Shown: positions 12,431 to 24,123, counted from the first letter of the stretch. The stretch is 64,000 bases of DNA from Phytophthora colocasiae (GCA_018806915.1 JAGKQI010000073.1:372001-436000), one strand, 5' to 3'. Numbers and translations: made by a program. The notes: generated by a model not told the origin, from the sequence alone.

Positions 12431-13222
12431 CCAAGGGAGACACAGACTCTGTTGTTGCTGGTATTTCTCTGTCGTATTCGCTGATGCTGACGTCGATGAT
12501 CCAGTGGGTAGTACGAGCAGTTGACTTGACAGACAACGCTATGACCAGCGTGGAGCGATTGCTGCATTTCCGCACGATTCCAGTCGAGAAGGATAGCGAC
12601 GACTGCGTTGCTATCAACGGAGCTGCGTGGCCTGCACGAGGCGCCATCCGTTTTGACAGTTTGTGTCTTCGATACCGTCCGGACTTGCCTCTAGTGCTCC
12701 GAGGAGTGAACATGGACATCCAGCCCGGTGAAAAAGTGGGCATTTGTGGACGGACAGGGGCCGGAAAGAGCTCCCTGATGATCGCTTTGTTTCGCATCTG
12801 CGCGTTCGACAGCGGTTCAATCTTTATCGACGGCATTGACATCGAGAAGGTTCGGCTTCAGGATCTCCGTCGCGGGTTGGCAATTATCCCTCAAGACCCG
12901 GTACTTTACAGCGGAACTTTGAGGGACAACTTGGACCCGTTCGGAGACTACACGGACGAAGCCATTTGGTCGGTCCTGCAGCAGGTTCATCTGGCGCCCA
13001 CCGTCACGAAATGGGGCACAGGATTGAGCTTCTCCGTGACCGAAAGGGGCGACAACCTGTCGGTGGGTCAACGGCAACTGCTTTGTATTGGTCGTGCTCT
13101 GCTGAAAGACAGTAGAATTGTCGTGCTGGACGAAGCCACAGCCAATGTGGACACAGCCACCGACCGCCTCATCCAGGCGACAATCCAGGACATGTTCGCT
13201 GACAAGACGGTGCTGATCATCG

Positions 13223-13351
13223 TATTGAATGTGTACGCTTTAGAAGGGAAAAGGAAAAGTGATTTACTATCAGTGCCGTACAGTCTCGCTGCGCAGAATT
13301 AACCCACGCGAGGTACCTTATCCACTACCGCTTACGACGTAACTTCCAACA
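13223..13351 (-). repeat. Copia 3' LTR (129 bp)
   Basis: It matches the segment at 17852-17980 with no difference seen. Adjacent on the inner side, the minus strand carries a short polypurine tract expected to prime plus-strand synthesis. Confidence 0.93.
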
Positions 13352-13377
13352 CTCCTTCCCTGCGCAGTGAGGCTCTA

Positions 13378-16300
13378 TCACTCACCAGTTAACCCGATCT
13401 TCTCTCGTAGTTGAAGTACTCGTTCTCCTGGAAGAGCCTTCGTCAGCAAGTCCGCTAACATATCGGCGGTTCCGACGTACGTGGGCAGAACGACACCTCG
13501 CTCAGCGTAATCTCGCAAGAATTTGACCTTGATATCCACGTGCTTGGCCCTCCCCGAGCTTGCCTCGTTGGTGATCTGTTTCAGCGCTGCCTGGTTATCC
13601 ATCATCATCTCGATTGGCAGCTTTACCTTTGCCAATCTCTCCGAACAGCTCGCGTAAACCCAACACATTTTGGCCGCCAACAGATGCTGCGTGACAAACT
13701 CCGCTTCTGCAGTTGACAGCACGACAGCGGTTTGCTTCCTGCACTCCCAATCTATCGTCATTCCATTTACTTGACTATGACGCCGCTGACAGATTTGCGA
13801 TCTTGCACGTCTCCAGCAAAGTCTGCATCAGACCAGCAACACAAACGGACAATTTCTTTCGCGCCATCTTGCACATCATCCGTCAGGCGCAACTTCAAAC
13901 CACGCGTTCCACTCAAATACCGTGCGATTCGCTTCGCTAGCTTCCAGTCTTGAGCGCAGTGGAGCGTGAGTCTTTCGACCTCGCGCGGTGAACACAAACG
14001 AAATGTCAGGTCTTGTGCCACGTGCGATCCACAGGAGACTTCCCAGCAAGGCCTGAAAGTCCTTCACCGTCGGTTCTTTAGCCATCGGGAGCCGACTTAA
14101 TAGGCGTAACTTCCCATCGTCGTCAAAGGGTGGATCGCCCGCTGCGATAGGCAGTCGAACGCTGTTGGCATTTTCTAAGCCATGCGCGATCAGCGTTTCC
14201 GTGATGGCATGCTCTTGGTCAATCGTATATCCACGCTCATCGTCGTAGCTGATCCTCATCCCGAGGAACATCGATGCGGTCCCAAGTCCTTGAGTTCCAG
14301 GATTGCCATATCAGCAAAAAATGAGTCGACGCGCGGCGCCGAAGTAGCGGTGACCAGCAAATCGTCAACGTATGTCCCCACAACAGTTATTCCACCAACG
14401 TCAGTCTTCACATAGACGCACGAATCGGACAAACATTGCCTGAATCCGACCTGAACAAGCGTTTTGTGCAGTAACTTACGCCACAGCCTTCCAGCTTGCT
14501 TAAGCCCATAAAGGCTTCTTCCGAGCAACAAGCCGAGTTCACTAACGTCTTTGACACCCAAAGCTGCTAGCTCAGCTGCCGTAAACTCCATTCCGTCGGG
14601 AATGTACAGGCAGAATTTTCTAGCCTTCTTCCGTCGATGCCTTCACGAACGCATTCGGCACATCACCGTGCCTCGCTGGCACGCGCCAGATTCTGCAAGT
14701 GCAAGCACAGCTTTTCCACTTGGCAGTTCCATCACCGCAGCAAATGTGAACAAGTAGTCAATACCGAACACTTGCTCATTTCCGCATGCTACGAGTCGAG
14801 CTTTGTAGCGCTGGATTTTGCCATTGCCATCCCGTTTCTTCTTATATACCCATTTCGAGTGTAGTCGAGCGGTACCCGGAGACACCTTCACAACTTTCCA
14901 AGTGTCGTTCGCTTCCAGAGAAGCAATTTCTTCTCGGCCCGCGGCCCGCCATTTCTCACTTTCCGCAACGTCTGGCAGCAGCAAAATTTGCTGGCTCCTT
15001 ATCATCCGCATGAGTATCTTCCACATGTACAGCACTTGAGACCAGTGCTCCTTCCGACCCCTCCGTCGTCATCTCCATCAGCTTCACGGCGTTTCGAACA
15101 GATTTCTTCTCACGCTGTGACCGACGTGGCTTGGTCTCTCCTTTAGAATTTCCAGTTTCAGGCGCATTCTTCTCCACGTCTTCCGTGACATTGCTCGCGC
15201 CAGGACTCGTTCTACCGTTGGCCATTTCTGCAAGTTCTTCAAGAATTAGTTGCTGTGAAATGCGGTCGCTGTCAGCCTGTTTCAACGTCTCGATGTCCTT
15301 TACATGGCGGGTCACCACAACCTTGTTGCTCTCCGTAAGTATACTCGATACCCCTTTGTTTCGTCGCTTTTTCCGATCACAACTCCACGCTGAGAACGCT
15401 TTGCAGATTCTTCTTGCTAGTGTCAACGAATACAAGCGCAAGCAGATCCAAAACCACAATGTCTTGCAAACTTGGCGCACGTCCCGAGAGCACCTCCAGC
15501 GGCGACATTCGGTCATCGTTTGCACGGGTGGGACTGCGGTTCAATACGCATAGACCGCATATTCTGCCGCATCTCCCCAAAATGTCAGTGGCAACTCGAA
15601 GCAAACAGCATGCAGCGCACGATGTTCATCACCGTTCGGTGCATCCTCTCTGCTTTACCGTTGGCAGCTTGGTTCCTTGCCTCGCTCTTCTGACGGGCCA
15701 CTCCTGATTGCTTTGCAAACTCGTCCACGTTGTTGTATTCTGCACCTCCGTCAGTACGTGGACACGAACCTGCACCCAAATTGCTTCTCGAACCAGGTCA
15801 GAAATTGTTCGAAGTATTTGGCGGCCTGATCCTTCGTCTTCGCCAAGAACACGCGGCAGTAATTGGATATGGTCCACGAAGTTCACCAAGTATCGATTTC
15901 CACGTCGGTCTCGGGGCGTAACAGGGCCTTTCAAGTCACTGCAAATCACCGCCCCCACACGATCAACTGGAGCATGCTCCAGTGTCTTTCGTCGGCTGTT
16001 GGGCACGCGTCTGCTTGCGGCTTCAGCACATACACGACAGTTGACCCGCTTGTGGCTAGTAATCTCAATCCCAGAGGCTGGGTCTTTCGCGATCCGCTCG
16101 ATTGTATCAAATGCAGATGTCCAAACCTCTCGTGAAAGCCGACCAAAGTATCCTTCTGAACAATTCGAGAGGTGAGATGGCGGTCTTCCTCCACCACCGC
16201 GCTCATCACAACTTCTTTCATCTGTTGCACAGAGCGCTGTCGACCATTGCACTCTTGCTACCAGTACGTTGCTCTTGATATCCGCGTAGAGAACACCACT

Positions 16301-17847
16301 CGTGTAGGGTTGCCCTTCAATACTGCCACACAGCCATTGTGATCAGCCACCTTGCAGCCCATTTTCAGCAACAAGCAGTACGACATCAGGTTCCTGGCTA
16401 GCTTAGGTGCATAGTAGACGTTCCTCAGTGTGATCTCGGCCTGGACGCCGTCCACCATCGCTTTAAGCACAGCTGTTCCCTTCAGCGTCACCTCAAGCTT
16501 TGTGCCATCGGGCTGAAAACTCTCCTCCGCGTCGTGGCATTCCGTGACGTCCTGAGCATCGTCTTGTCGTTCACCATATGACGACTTGCACCACTGTCCA
16601 ATATCCAGTCGTCAGTCCCGAGGCCATGTTCCTGAACATTCAAAGACCATTTGATCTTACTCTCGTCACCACCATCGTTCTTGTGCTCTTTTTCAGGACA
16701 ATCGCGCCCGGATGTGGCCGACATTGCCACACTTGTAGCATTTCCTGCCAGTTGTGACAGTGCTGGACTGTATCCTTCCCGATCCCTTTGAACGTCTTGT
16801 CCTCGTCCTTCAGTGCTTGAGCCCACGCCACAAGCTCACTTGCCTGTTGCATTGGGTCTGGCCTCGTAGGGTCGTACTTCGCCATCATAGCGATCTTCAA
16901 ATCCGGGTCAGCGTACTTCACCACGTTTTCCAGCACCAAACTCGGCGACGCGTTGGTAGCCCCATTAGCGCATTCAGGTAAAGGAAGTGGTCATTCCATG
17001 TACGCGAGCTCTCCTTCCGGGCTGAAACATCCTCATCGCCTGCTGATTGGGGATGTTCACGGAACGCCGCATTCATTTGTTCCATCACGAACCAAAGATT
17101 TGGCTGGGTAGCCCACCACCGCTGCACATGTTGATGGAAGTACTTTTCTAGCTTTGCCTCGCAGATGCTCTGCGAACTTATTGACCTTCGCCCGTTCCGT
17201 CCAGCGATAGCGGTAGGCGATCTCGGGCCATCTCAACCTGCTCAATGAACAGTAATGCCCACTGTTCAAAGCCAGATCCTAGACCTTTGTAGACCTCGTT
17301 ACCGTCAGAATGCGCGTAGCGCCTTAGCCTCTCGCAGGGGGACGCGTGGTTCAGCTGCCATGACAGGCTCAGTATGTTGTTGTTGTGGCTGCTGCTGCGC
17401 GTAATGCTTGGACCGGGGCGGGCGGTACGCTTGGTACTGTGGAATTGCGGTCCACTTCGTGGTCAAGATAGCCAGCACGCGCCCATCCTCCAGGAGTCTG
17501 GACCCCAGGCCCATGTCCACCTCCAAGCTCGTCAACGTGCATTTGCCGCATCCCAGGCTCCCGCCCTCCTCAATCGCTTGACGGAAGACGCTTCGCCTCA
17601 GCGGTTGGTCAGGAGACACCGGCGCTCCCCGAGGCGTGACCGCCTTCTCCAGCATGTTCACCTTGGTGGTCAGCTGCCTCAGCAGCACCATCATATCCTC
17701 CATTCCGGGAGCGGCTTTTCCTTCATCAGGCGAGCTACCCCTTTCGTGGGCAGCAGGATCACCGCCACCAGTACCTGGCGCAACCTCTTTCGCAGGTAGC
17801 GGAGGTGTCTGTCGTGGCGAGACTTCGCCAGCGTCCTTGGAACTCAT
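13378..17847 (-). pseudogene. Copia gag-pol, multiply frameshifted
   Basis: Gag begins at the ATG at 17847, right after the primer site. A CCHC knuckle near 16720-16690 is interrupted by an extra base between its His and last Cys. Protease has WILDSGASRHMV (~16600), integrase NCRVC and a LVNFVDH/TDGGAEYN-type core (16050-15700), RT a VGTYVDDLLVTA motif (~14370), and RNase H the VLSTAEAEFV and KHVDIKVKFLRD motifs (13700-13510). Domain order is Copia. The reading moves through at least eight frame segments, so no polyprotein can be made from this copy as read. Confidence 0.88.
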
Positions 17848-17851
17848 AACC
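17843..17851 (-). promoter_or_regulatory. Copia primer-binding site, candidate half-tRNA type
   Basis: Directly inside the 5' LTR the minus strand reads GGTTATGAG, complementary to CTCATAACC, the anticodon-loop region of initiator tRNA-Met. Drosophila copia primes from a cleaved tRNA-iMet half at the equivalent place. The 3'-CCA-type site (TGGTA...) seen in the Gypsy elements here is absent. Confidence 0.5.
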
Positions 17852-17980
17852 TATTGAATGTGTACGCTTTAGAAGGGAAAAGGAAAAGTGATTTACTATC
17901 AGTGCCGTACAGTCTCGCTGCGCAGAATTAACCCACGCGAGGTACCTTATCCACTACCGCTTACGACGTAACTTCCAACA
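17852..17980 (-). repeat. Copia 5' LTR (129 bp)
   Basis: Identical partner of the 3' LTR. It ends directly at the right-hand copy of the CATCG target duplication, after which the ABC gene continues with its H-loop histidine. Confidence 0.93.
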
Positions 17981-18299
17981 CATCGCCCATCGGATCAACA
18001 CTATTATGCATTGCAACAAGATCGCAGTCATGGACGCTGGACAAGTCGCAGAGTTCGGAGCGCCGTCATCGCTGCTGCAGCAGCCAGACTCGATATTTAC
18101 TTCACTTGCAACAGCTCACTAAATGAAGGGATAACATAAGAGTACAGGGAAATTAGGGAAAGGAATTTTTTCATTTGAGATGAAGAAAAAACTAAATCAA
18201 ATGTCAAAGCGCGCATGCACGCACAAGAGGAGGAACTCCCACCAGCATCCACTGCAAACGTGAATGGTTTCCACAAAAATAAGCTTAAGGTGCGCTGAG

Positions 18300-19655
18300 G
18301 CACATCCAAACGCCCCACTGCAAAAATACTTGGCGATCGTGGAGCGAGAGTCGTGCAAAGTGATTTTCTCGGAGCTGATGGACAAGATGAAGGAATGCTT
18401 TGAACGCAAAACTGACGCCAATATGACCGTGACGGGGAATCCTGGCGTAGGGTTAAGTCGCTTTTACCTCTCGTCTCTCAACTGTTCCAAATACACGTTG
18501 GTAAACAAGTCCCGGAGCGGTCTCAGTTTGCGTTGGTACTCAATTCTGAGTTATCGATCTGGACAGGACCGAGGTTCACGATCTATCAAAACGACTCTCC
18601 GTTCTTGGGCTTATCGTCGTCGCGGTTACTTGGATGGAAAGGAGTCTCGATTCTTTTGCTTCTCCTGGGTAAGGCTTGCAAATTTTCTTCGTTCACGTAC
18701 TACATGCCAACGTGGAGCTTACATTAATTGCAAGACTGTAACGCGCTCCTCCCTATATATGCTGAAGTTACCAGACGACACTTTGATGCAAAACGATGCG
18801 CTACTGAATCGAGCTATTACCAATTTCGATGAGTTAAAAGTCGTCTCTTACGCTGAATGTAATACACCAGTGAGAGAGGAAGATCTCAGCTCCTGCATCT
18901 TGCAGATGGTGCCCAACGACAGCAACTTTCAAGTGAATTATCACTTGGATTTCCTGTCGGATGATATCGCCGAGAAAAGTGTGCTGACAAAAACTTGGAA
19001 AAGGTGGCGGCGTTCGCAGTTGGCCTCACTCCGGATGGCATTACCTTTCAGAGCAACCTTGGATTTAAGCACCTTCTTGAACGAGAACCAACGACTTCAA
19101 CCGATCCGAAACAACGTATTCAAGCTGCTTTGCCACCGGAGGTTTAATCTGACGATGATGCGTACGCATAGTTGTCGCCCGCTAACTTCGGAAGAAAATA
19201 CGTGGGGCTTTGAATTTGATGAGGAGCTGCCAACAGTGCGCTTTTTCTCTCTAGAGGAGGTCCCAATAATCAAGGAGTACTGGCCCAAGTCGAACATGTT
19301 TAAAGCTCTGGACGCGTTCCACTTGGTTGTAAATTAGGTTTTCGGATGACTCGAGACCTGGAACCTGCGATCGAGGCTGCACTGGAAGAGCTTTTAAACT
19401 GGGTGGAGTCCGTCGACTTCTCCAAAGAGAAATTCAACTTGGCGTTCGTGATTCCGAGTCGCATGGAAAAAAAAGCTTAAACAATTCGAACGGAGACGAG
19501 TTCAACGCAAGCAACATCAAACAAGTGGTTTCGGGATTAGATATTTGCACGAAAACAATCTGGCGTGACGATGAAGACGAATGACGAAGATTCAGCATCT
19601 TCGTGAAGCTGGACGCCATTGCTTCGCAACTTTTTTTTACTACCGTTCGCTTCAC
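18300..19655 (+). pseudogene. Crinkler-like P-loop NTPase C-terminal region, degraded
   Basis: Recognised from the family pattern of Phytophthora Crinkler-type C-terminal domains: a MTVTGNPGVG-(K)-SRFYL P-loop, a YYMPTWSL block, a VREEDLSSCILQMVPND block and a terminal FSKEKFNLAFVIP block. These appear in order but in three alternating frames (18264-19337, 18533-18727 and short pieces near 19010-19130 and 19345-19480), so at least four shifts exist. The Walker A lysine is replaced by Leu (GNPGVGLSRF). No signal peptide or LXLFLAK-type N-terminus is found upstream. It lies between the two convergent ABC genes and is probably an inert relic of an effector-type or related NTPase gene. Confidence 0.65.
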
Positions 19656-19698
19656 AAAAAATACATTCTCGAGTACATATTCTCGTGGTAAAAGGTCC

Positions 19699-19934
19699 TC
19701 TTGGCTATAGATGCTAAAGAAGAAAATGAGTTGATTAACTAGTTAGCGGATTTCTCATCTGTGTGATTCTATCTCAAGATTCCAAAACTACACTAAACCT
19801 GCGGAATCCAGATGTCGTTTGTCCTTTCAGGGATTATATCCGTCGTTGATTCAAACCCCAGTTTTCGGGTCAGCTTCTCCAGAGTAGATTGATCACAATC
19901 TAGTTCCATCGCGTCTTGGCTATAGATGCTAAAG
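19699..19934. repeat. 21-bp direct repeat pair flanking ~195 bp
   Basis: The same 21-bp sequence (TCTTGGCTATAGATGCTAAA plus G) occurs at 19699-19719 and 19914-19934. The intervening sequence has no recognised coding content. The pair lies just beyond the stop codon of the second ABC gene. Confidence 0.8.
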
Positions 19935-19967
19935 CATGATTAAGCCCCCAATCCGCAATTCCATCAG

Positions 19968-22900
19968 TTACTGCATGTGCGTGGAAGCTGTTCGCTTCAC
20001 AAGAGCTGCAAAAGCAGAGTTCGGACTCGCTAGAAGTTCTGTTGGCGATGCAAACTCCGCCACTCGTCCCGAATCCATCACAGCAATCTTGTCACAGTGC
20101 AGAATCGTATCAATTCGGTGCGCGATCGTCAGCACTGTCTTGTCAACGAACGTCTGCTTGATCGTAGCTTGGATAAGGCTGTCCGTGGCCGAGTCGACGC
20201 TTGCTGTGGCCTCGTCCAGCACGACGATCTTGCTGTTCTTGAGCAGGGCACGACCGATACACAGAAGCTGACGTTGCCCCACCGACAGGTTGCTGCCAGC
20301 TTCGGACACGATGAAATCCAAGCCAGACCCCCACTTGGCAACTGTGTCTTCGAGATGCACCTGCTGCAGTACCGCCCACATCTCAACGTCCGAATAGGTT
20401 CCAAACGGATCCAGATTCTCTCGTAAAGTGCCGCTGAAGAGCACCGGGTCTTGTGGGATGATAGCCAAGCTGTGTCGAAGATCGTTCAGTCGCAGCTTTT
20501 GGATATCAAGACCGTCGATCCACACCGTTCCGCTGTCAAACTCGCAGATTCGAAACAAAGCGATCATTAGTGAACTCTTTCCAGCTCCAGTACGTCCACA
20601 AATGCCGATTTTCTCTCCAGCTGAAATTTCCATCGTCACTCCACGAAGAACCAGTGGGAGTTCAGGTCGGTACTTGAGACACAGATGGTCGAACTTGATA
20701 GCGCCTTGAGACGGCCATGAGTCATCAATAGGGAGACATTCGGAACTGTCTTGTTCCACTGGAATTGACCGGAAGTGAAGTAGACGCTCTACACTCGTCA
20801 TGGCGTTGTCCGTGCTGTCTACAGATCGAACCGTGTTTTGCATCGTAGACGTCAGCATGAGCGAGTACGTGAGGGAAAGACCTGCGACCACAGGGGAGAT
20901 CTGCCCCTTTGTAGCGACGAGATAGAGAGAAACCACAAAAATCACCAGCACCGAGAGCCAATCTACATGTAGACGAACAGCGAGCCATCGCCCAGCAGCG
21001 CAGTACGAGAAGTAGGCAGCCGTGTTTTCATCCACAACTTTCTCGCTTAAATTAGTGAAAACACGCTGCATCTTGAACGCTCGAATGGTCTGCAGTCCAC
21101 TCAGAGTATCTCCAAACAAATTGTACACAGGCGAGCGCGATATTCCCTCCAGACGCTTCACTTCCCGTGATGTCTTGTTGAAATATCGTCCAGTGAAAAC
21201 GAAGACCACCAGCATCGGAATGTACGCGACACAAATCCAGTAGGACGATACGGCCGATACCACCAAACTCCCCACAGACATGGCTACATTCTGGAACATC
21301 ATTTGGTACTGCTGTGGTAGAACGGAGTCCATTTGATCTAGGTCGTTGGAGAATCGGTTGAGGATCCTACCAATGGGTGTCACGTCGAAGTACCGAGTGA
21401 TTGGAGCGCTTAATACACGATGGAATAGCTCCTCGTGCAGGTTCTTAGCACTGCGCACACACGCCTCCGTCATCAGGAAGCCACGGCCAAGTGTGAGCAC
21501 TGTACACACGACGATAAATCCGAGATACCACATCCCGAAGACTGTGGCTGAGTACGTTGGGTCCACCCCTCTCCGAGTCATGTTGGACGCCCAGTGCCCT
21601 TGCCACCAGTCCACAAGCACGCGTAGTCCTTGACTCACAGAATAGGCCACTAAAAGAACCAGTAGCACGACAATGCCATTGCCACCTGTCTCATCCAAGT
21701 ATGCTCGGTAAATACGGGCACCCACCGTCCCGGTCACACGATCTTCTGCTTTGACTAAACGTGTAGCTTCCAGATTCACGTCCTTCTTCAATTCTGCTGG
21801 TTGCACTTGGATTCTGTTCTCTTCTTCTTTCTGCTCCTCGTTCAGATGACCCGTATGACTTTTTTGTTTGTTCTCATAGCGAAGATCAGGGAACCGACTC
21901 ACGACTTCGTGGTACGTGCCGTCTCCAACGATCTGTCCGTCCTGAAAGACGATGATCTTGTCTGCACGAGCCAGCAAGTCGTAGTGGCTGTTAAGCACCA
22001 GTAGGCGGGTCTTACCAGCAGCCAGCGCCACAATACCGTCGTCAAAAATCGCATGAGCCACGTGTGGATCCACTGCACTTAACGGATCATCCAGGACCAA
22101 AATGTCATACTGTGAACGGTAAAAAGCCCTCGCAATGGCAACACGGGCTTTCTGGCCTCCACTGAGGTTGATTCCTTTCTCTCCAATCTCCGTTTGGTCG
22201 CCGTTCGGAAGTGCATGTAGATCTAGCGATAGTTGGGAAGCTTCCAGTACGCGTTCGTATCTTTCGGAATCAAACGGAGACTCAAACAGGATGTTGCTTT
22301 TGACACTCGAGTTGCGGATCCACGGCTCCTGACTCACGTACGAGACGCCACCGTCCACCAAACACTCACCCGACCTCACCGCCATCTCTCCCAACAGAAA
22401 CTGGAGAAAACTGCTCTTCCCCGCCCCGACAGCCCCCACAATCATCACCAGAGATCCTGGCTCGATCGTAAGGTTTAAACCTTTCAGTGCAAACGAGTTC
22501 TCACCTTCCACCTCCCCGTCATGCTCACTTGGCCACTTCGCATGTGCATTCCGAACGAAAACACGCCCCAACTGCCCGATCGACGGTCGTTCGGGTGTCT
22601 CGAACTCATCGCTGGCCAGGAACTTGTCAATTCGACGGAAACTGCTTCGGGCCTGCGAGAGAGCGGCCAAAGCGGACGTACAACGGCGCGGCAGATGTTG
22701 ACCAGCGCCACGAGCGTGAAGGCGTCAGTCACGGAAATGGCGCCGTGCAGTAGCACATAGAGCCCCAGTGTCGAGCCTGAAAGGAAGACGGGGGTGAGGA
22801 AAAGCAATACAGAATTCGAGACCATATACATATGCAGTTTTCGAAAGAGACTGACCTCGGTGTCGCGGATCTGGAGCACGCGACTGGCAATGGACTGCTC

Positions 22901-23770
22901 CCAGGCGTAGAATTTGATGACGCGCACGCCCTGCAGCGCCTCGGACGTCACTTTGACGCGTTCGTCCACTACAGAAAGCAGTTGGCGCTGGACAGCAGAG
23001 ATCTTCTTAGCCTGAATGACAGAGAGACTGAGCACGAACACCAGCACTGCCAAGCCGCAAAGAGCCGACGCAGCGTCGAACAGCAGACCGATGAGCACGA
23101 GACACACGACGAAGCCTAATGGAGCGACGAACAGCCACGGGCCCTGCATCATGGCGTTGAAGACCCGTTCAGCGTCCACACTCATGAGCGTCAGCACTTG
23201 TCCCGTCGTGTACTGCTGCCTGGCCGAACTGGAGAGCCGCAAACTCTTGTGGAAGATGCAAGTCATGACTAATGAGCGCATGTTGGTGCCCACGCGCGAC
23301 GACAGGAAGAAGGCGAAGTTGCGGCACGTGATGGCGACCACCGAGACGGCCGCCATGAGCGCCACAAGTGCGTAACCATTGGAGATCCGGAAGACGTTGA
23401 CGCGACTGTGGAGATAGTCGAGAAGTGCTTGAGCCACGTACGACTGCAACGCCATGGCGGCGATGTAGAGACAGTAGTTGGCGAAGATCAGCAGCAATGG
23501 ACGGCGGAACAGACGCAGAAAAGCTCCAGCTAGAGACGACCCAGGAGAAGGAGAAGAGTAGAATGGAGAAAGACGGCGTTGAAGGGCAGCACAAGAGTCC
23601 ACGAGAGACACAGGATACAGGTCGGAGAAGGAGAGTGGACGACGCGCACCGAGAGACACGAGAGGTTGAAACCACAGAACCAGAAGTTGCGACAGGAGAG
23701 ACGCCGACGTTAACGGGTTAACGGGTGGACTCGACGATGGAGACGGAGGTGCAGCCACGTATTGGGCCAT
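19968..23770 (-). CDS. ABCC (MRP-like) full ABC transporter, copy 2, one frame break
   Basis: The start at 23770 (MAQYVAAPPSPS) gives the usual short N-terminus before TMD1; the longer reading from 24019 runs into the tandem array and is rejected. The protein is ~1260 residues, TMD1-NBD1-TMD2-NBD2. NBD1 has GAVGAGKSSFL, LSGGQKARV and ILVLDDPLSAVD. NBD2 has [32 protein letters not shown] and the TIAHRID H-loop. It is closely similar to copy 1 throughout and arranged tail-to-tail with it. The frame changes near 22670-22700, within the end of TMD1, where copy 1 has a few more residues, so a small deletion or a sequence error is likely. All catalytic motifs are intact; function depends on whether that break is real. 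Confidence 0.88.
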
Positions 23771-24099
23771 AGTGGACGGAGGGAACAGGTACTTGTGTAC
23801 GAGAGGACGGCGATTCACTAAGTGGTTGGTTGCCTTCAATGTTGAGTGTACAGAGTGAGTGAAGGTCGATTGTGATCGGAGACGTCGGCTTGGTGCACAC
23901 ATATACATATAATGTACTAGCCGAGTGCCGCCCGCTTTTGCGGGCGGTTTGTATGTGTTTGGTTGAAACCCGTGGGGCTCACTGTTCCAGTTCGCCCCAC
24001 TACTCACCATCGGCGCCACACCTTCGGCGCGCGCCAGTTGGCCGAGGTGCTACCTTCGCTTCGCTCGGTAGGATGTATTTTAGCCAATCACCAGTGGGG

Positions 24100-24123
24100 G
24101 CTGCGAGCTCGCGAGCTCGCAGC
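24100..24123. repeat. 24-bp perfect palindrome specific to L-type A modules
   Basis: The half-site GCTGCGAGCTCG is followed by its exact reverse complement. Shorter versions (GCTGCGAGCTCGCAGC) occur in other L modules (near 26545, 29175 and 29400), as if the centre had been shortened. S modules lack it. Confidence 0.9.

Larger units (their letters stand above)
13223..17980 (-). mobile_element. Copia-type LTR retrotransposon, complete ends, TSD CATCG
   Basis: A 4758-bp element has 129-bp LTRs that look identical base for base. It is flanked by CATCG at 13218-13222 and 17981-17985, and sits in the NBD2 of ABC copy 1. On the minus strand the order is gag, protease, integrase, RT, RNase H, which defines Copia. 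The LTRs read TGTTGG...TCAATA, so the 3' end lacks the canonical CA. A purine tract (AGGGAAGGAG) precedes the 3' LTR, and the primer site next to the 5' LTR matches an anticodon-loop primer. Identical LTRs imply a young insertion, yet the coding region is riddled with shifts. Confidence 0.93.
7147..18122 (+). pseudogene. ABCC (MRP-like) full ABC transporter, dead copy 1
   Basis: This is a full ABC exporter of the multidrug-resistance-protein group (TMD1-NBD1-TMD2-NBD2, no TMD0), of the sort that moves organic anions or conjugates across the plasma or vacuolar membrane. NBD1 has Walker A GSVGAGKSSLL, signature LSGGQKARV and Walker B ILILDDPLSAVD. NBD2 has [20 protein letters not shown] and [12 protein letters not shown]. 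Three lesions are visible. An amber codon at 8065 replaces a Gln conserved in the sister copy. A 2281-bp Gypsy fragment sits at 10150-12430. A Copia element at 13223-17980 splits NBD2 just before the H-loop (AHRI), after which the last ~45 codons resume at 17986. The exons flanking each insertion rejoin in frame at duplicated target sites, so the gene was intact before insertion. Confidence 0.9.

Noticed and set aside
22660..22700. A GTACGT...GCAG intron to repair ABC copy 2
   Set aside because: It would be about 29 nt, below any plausible intron length, and copy 1 shows coding sequence at this place.
23700..23730. TTAACGGGTTAACGGGT as a telomere-like repeat
   Set aside because: Only two units, inside the coding sequence of ABC copy 2, and not a known oomycete telomere motif.
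23962..24019. N-terminal extension of ABC copy 2 to 24019 and many 60-130-codon frames inside the array
   Set aside because: They translate repeat-module sequence (GANWNSEPHGF- and PTERSEGST-like phrases recur on the minus strand in every module). The natural ABC start is at 23770.
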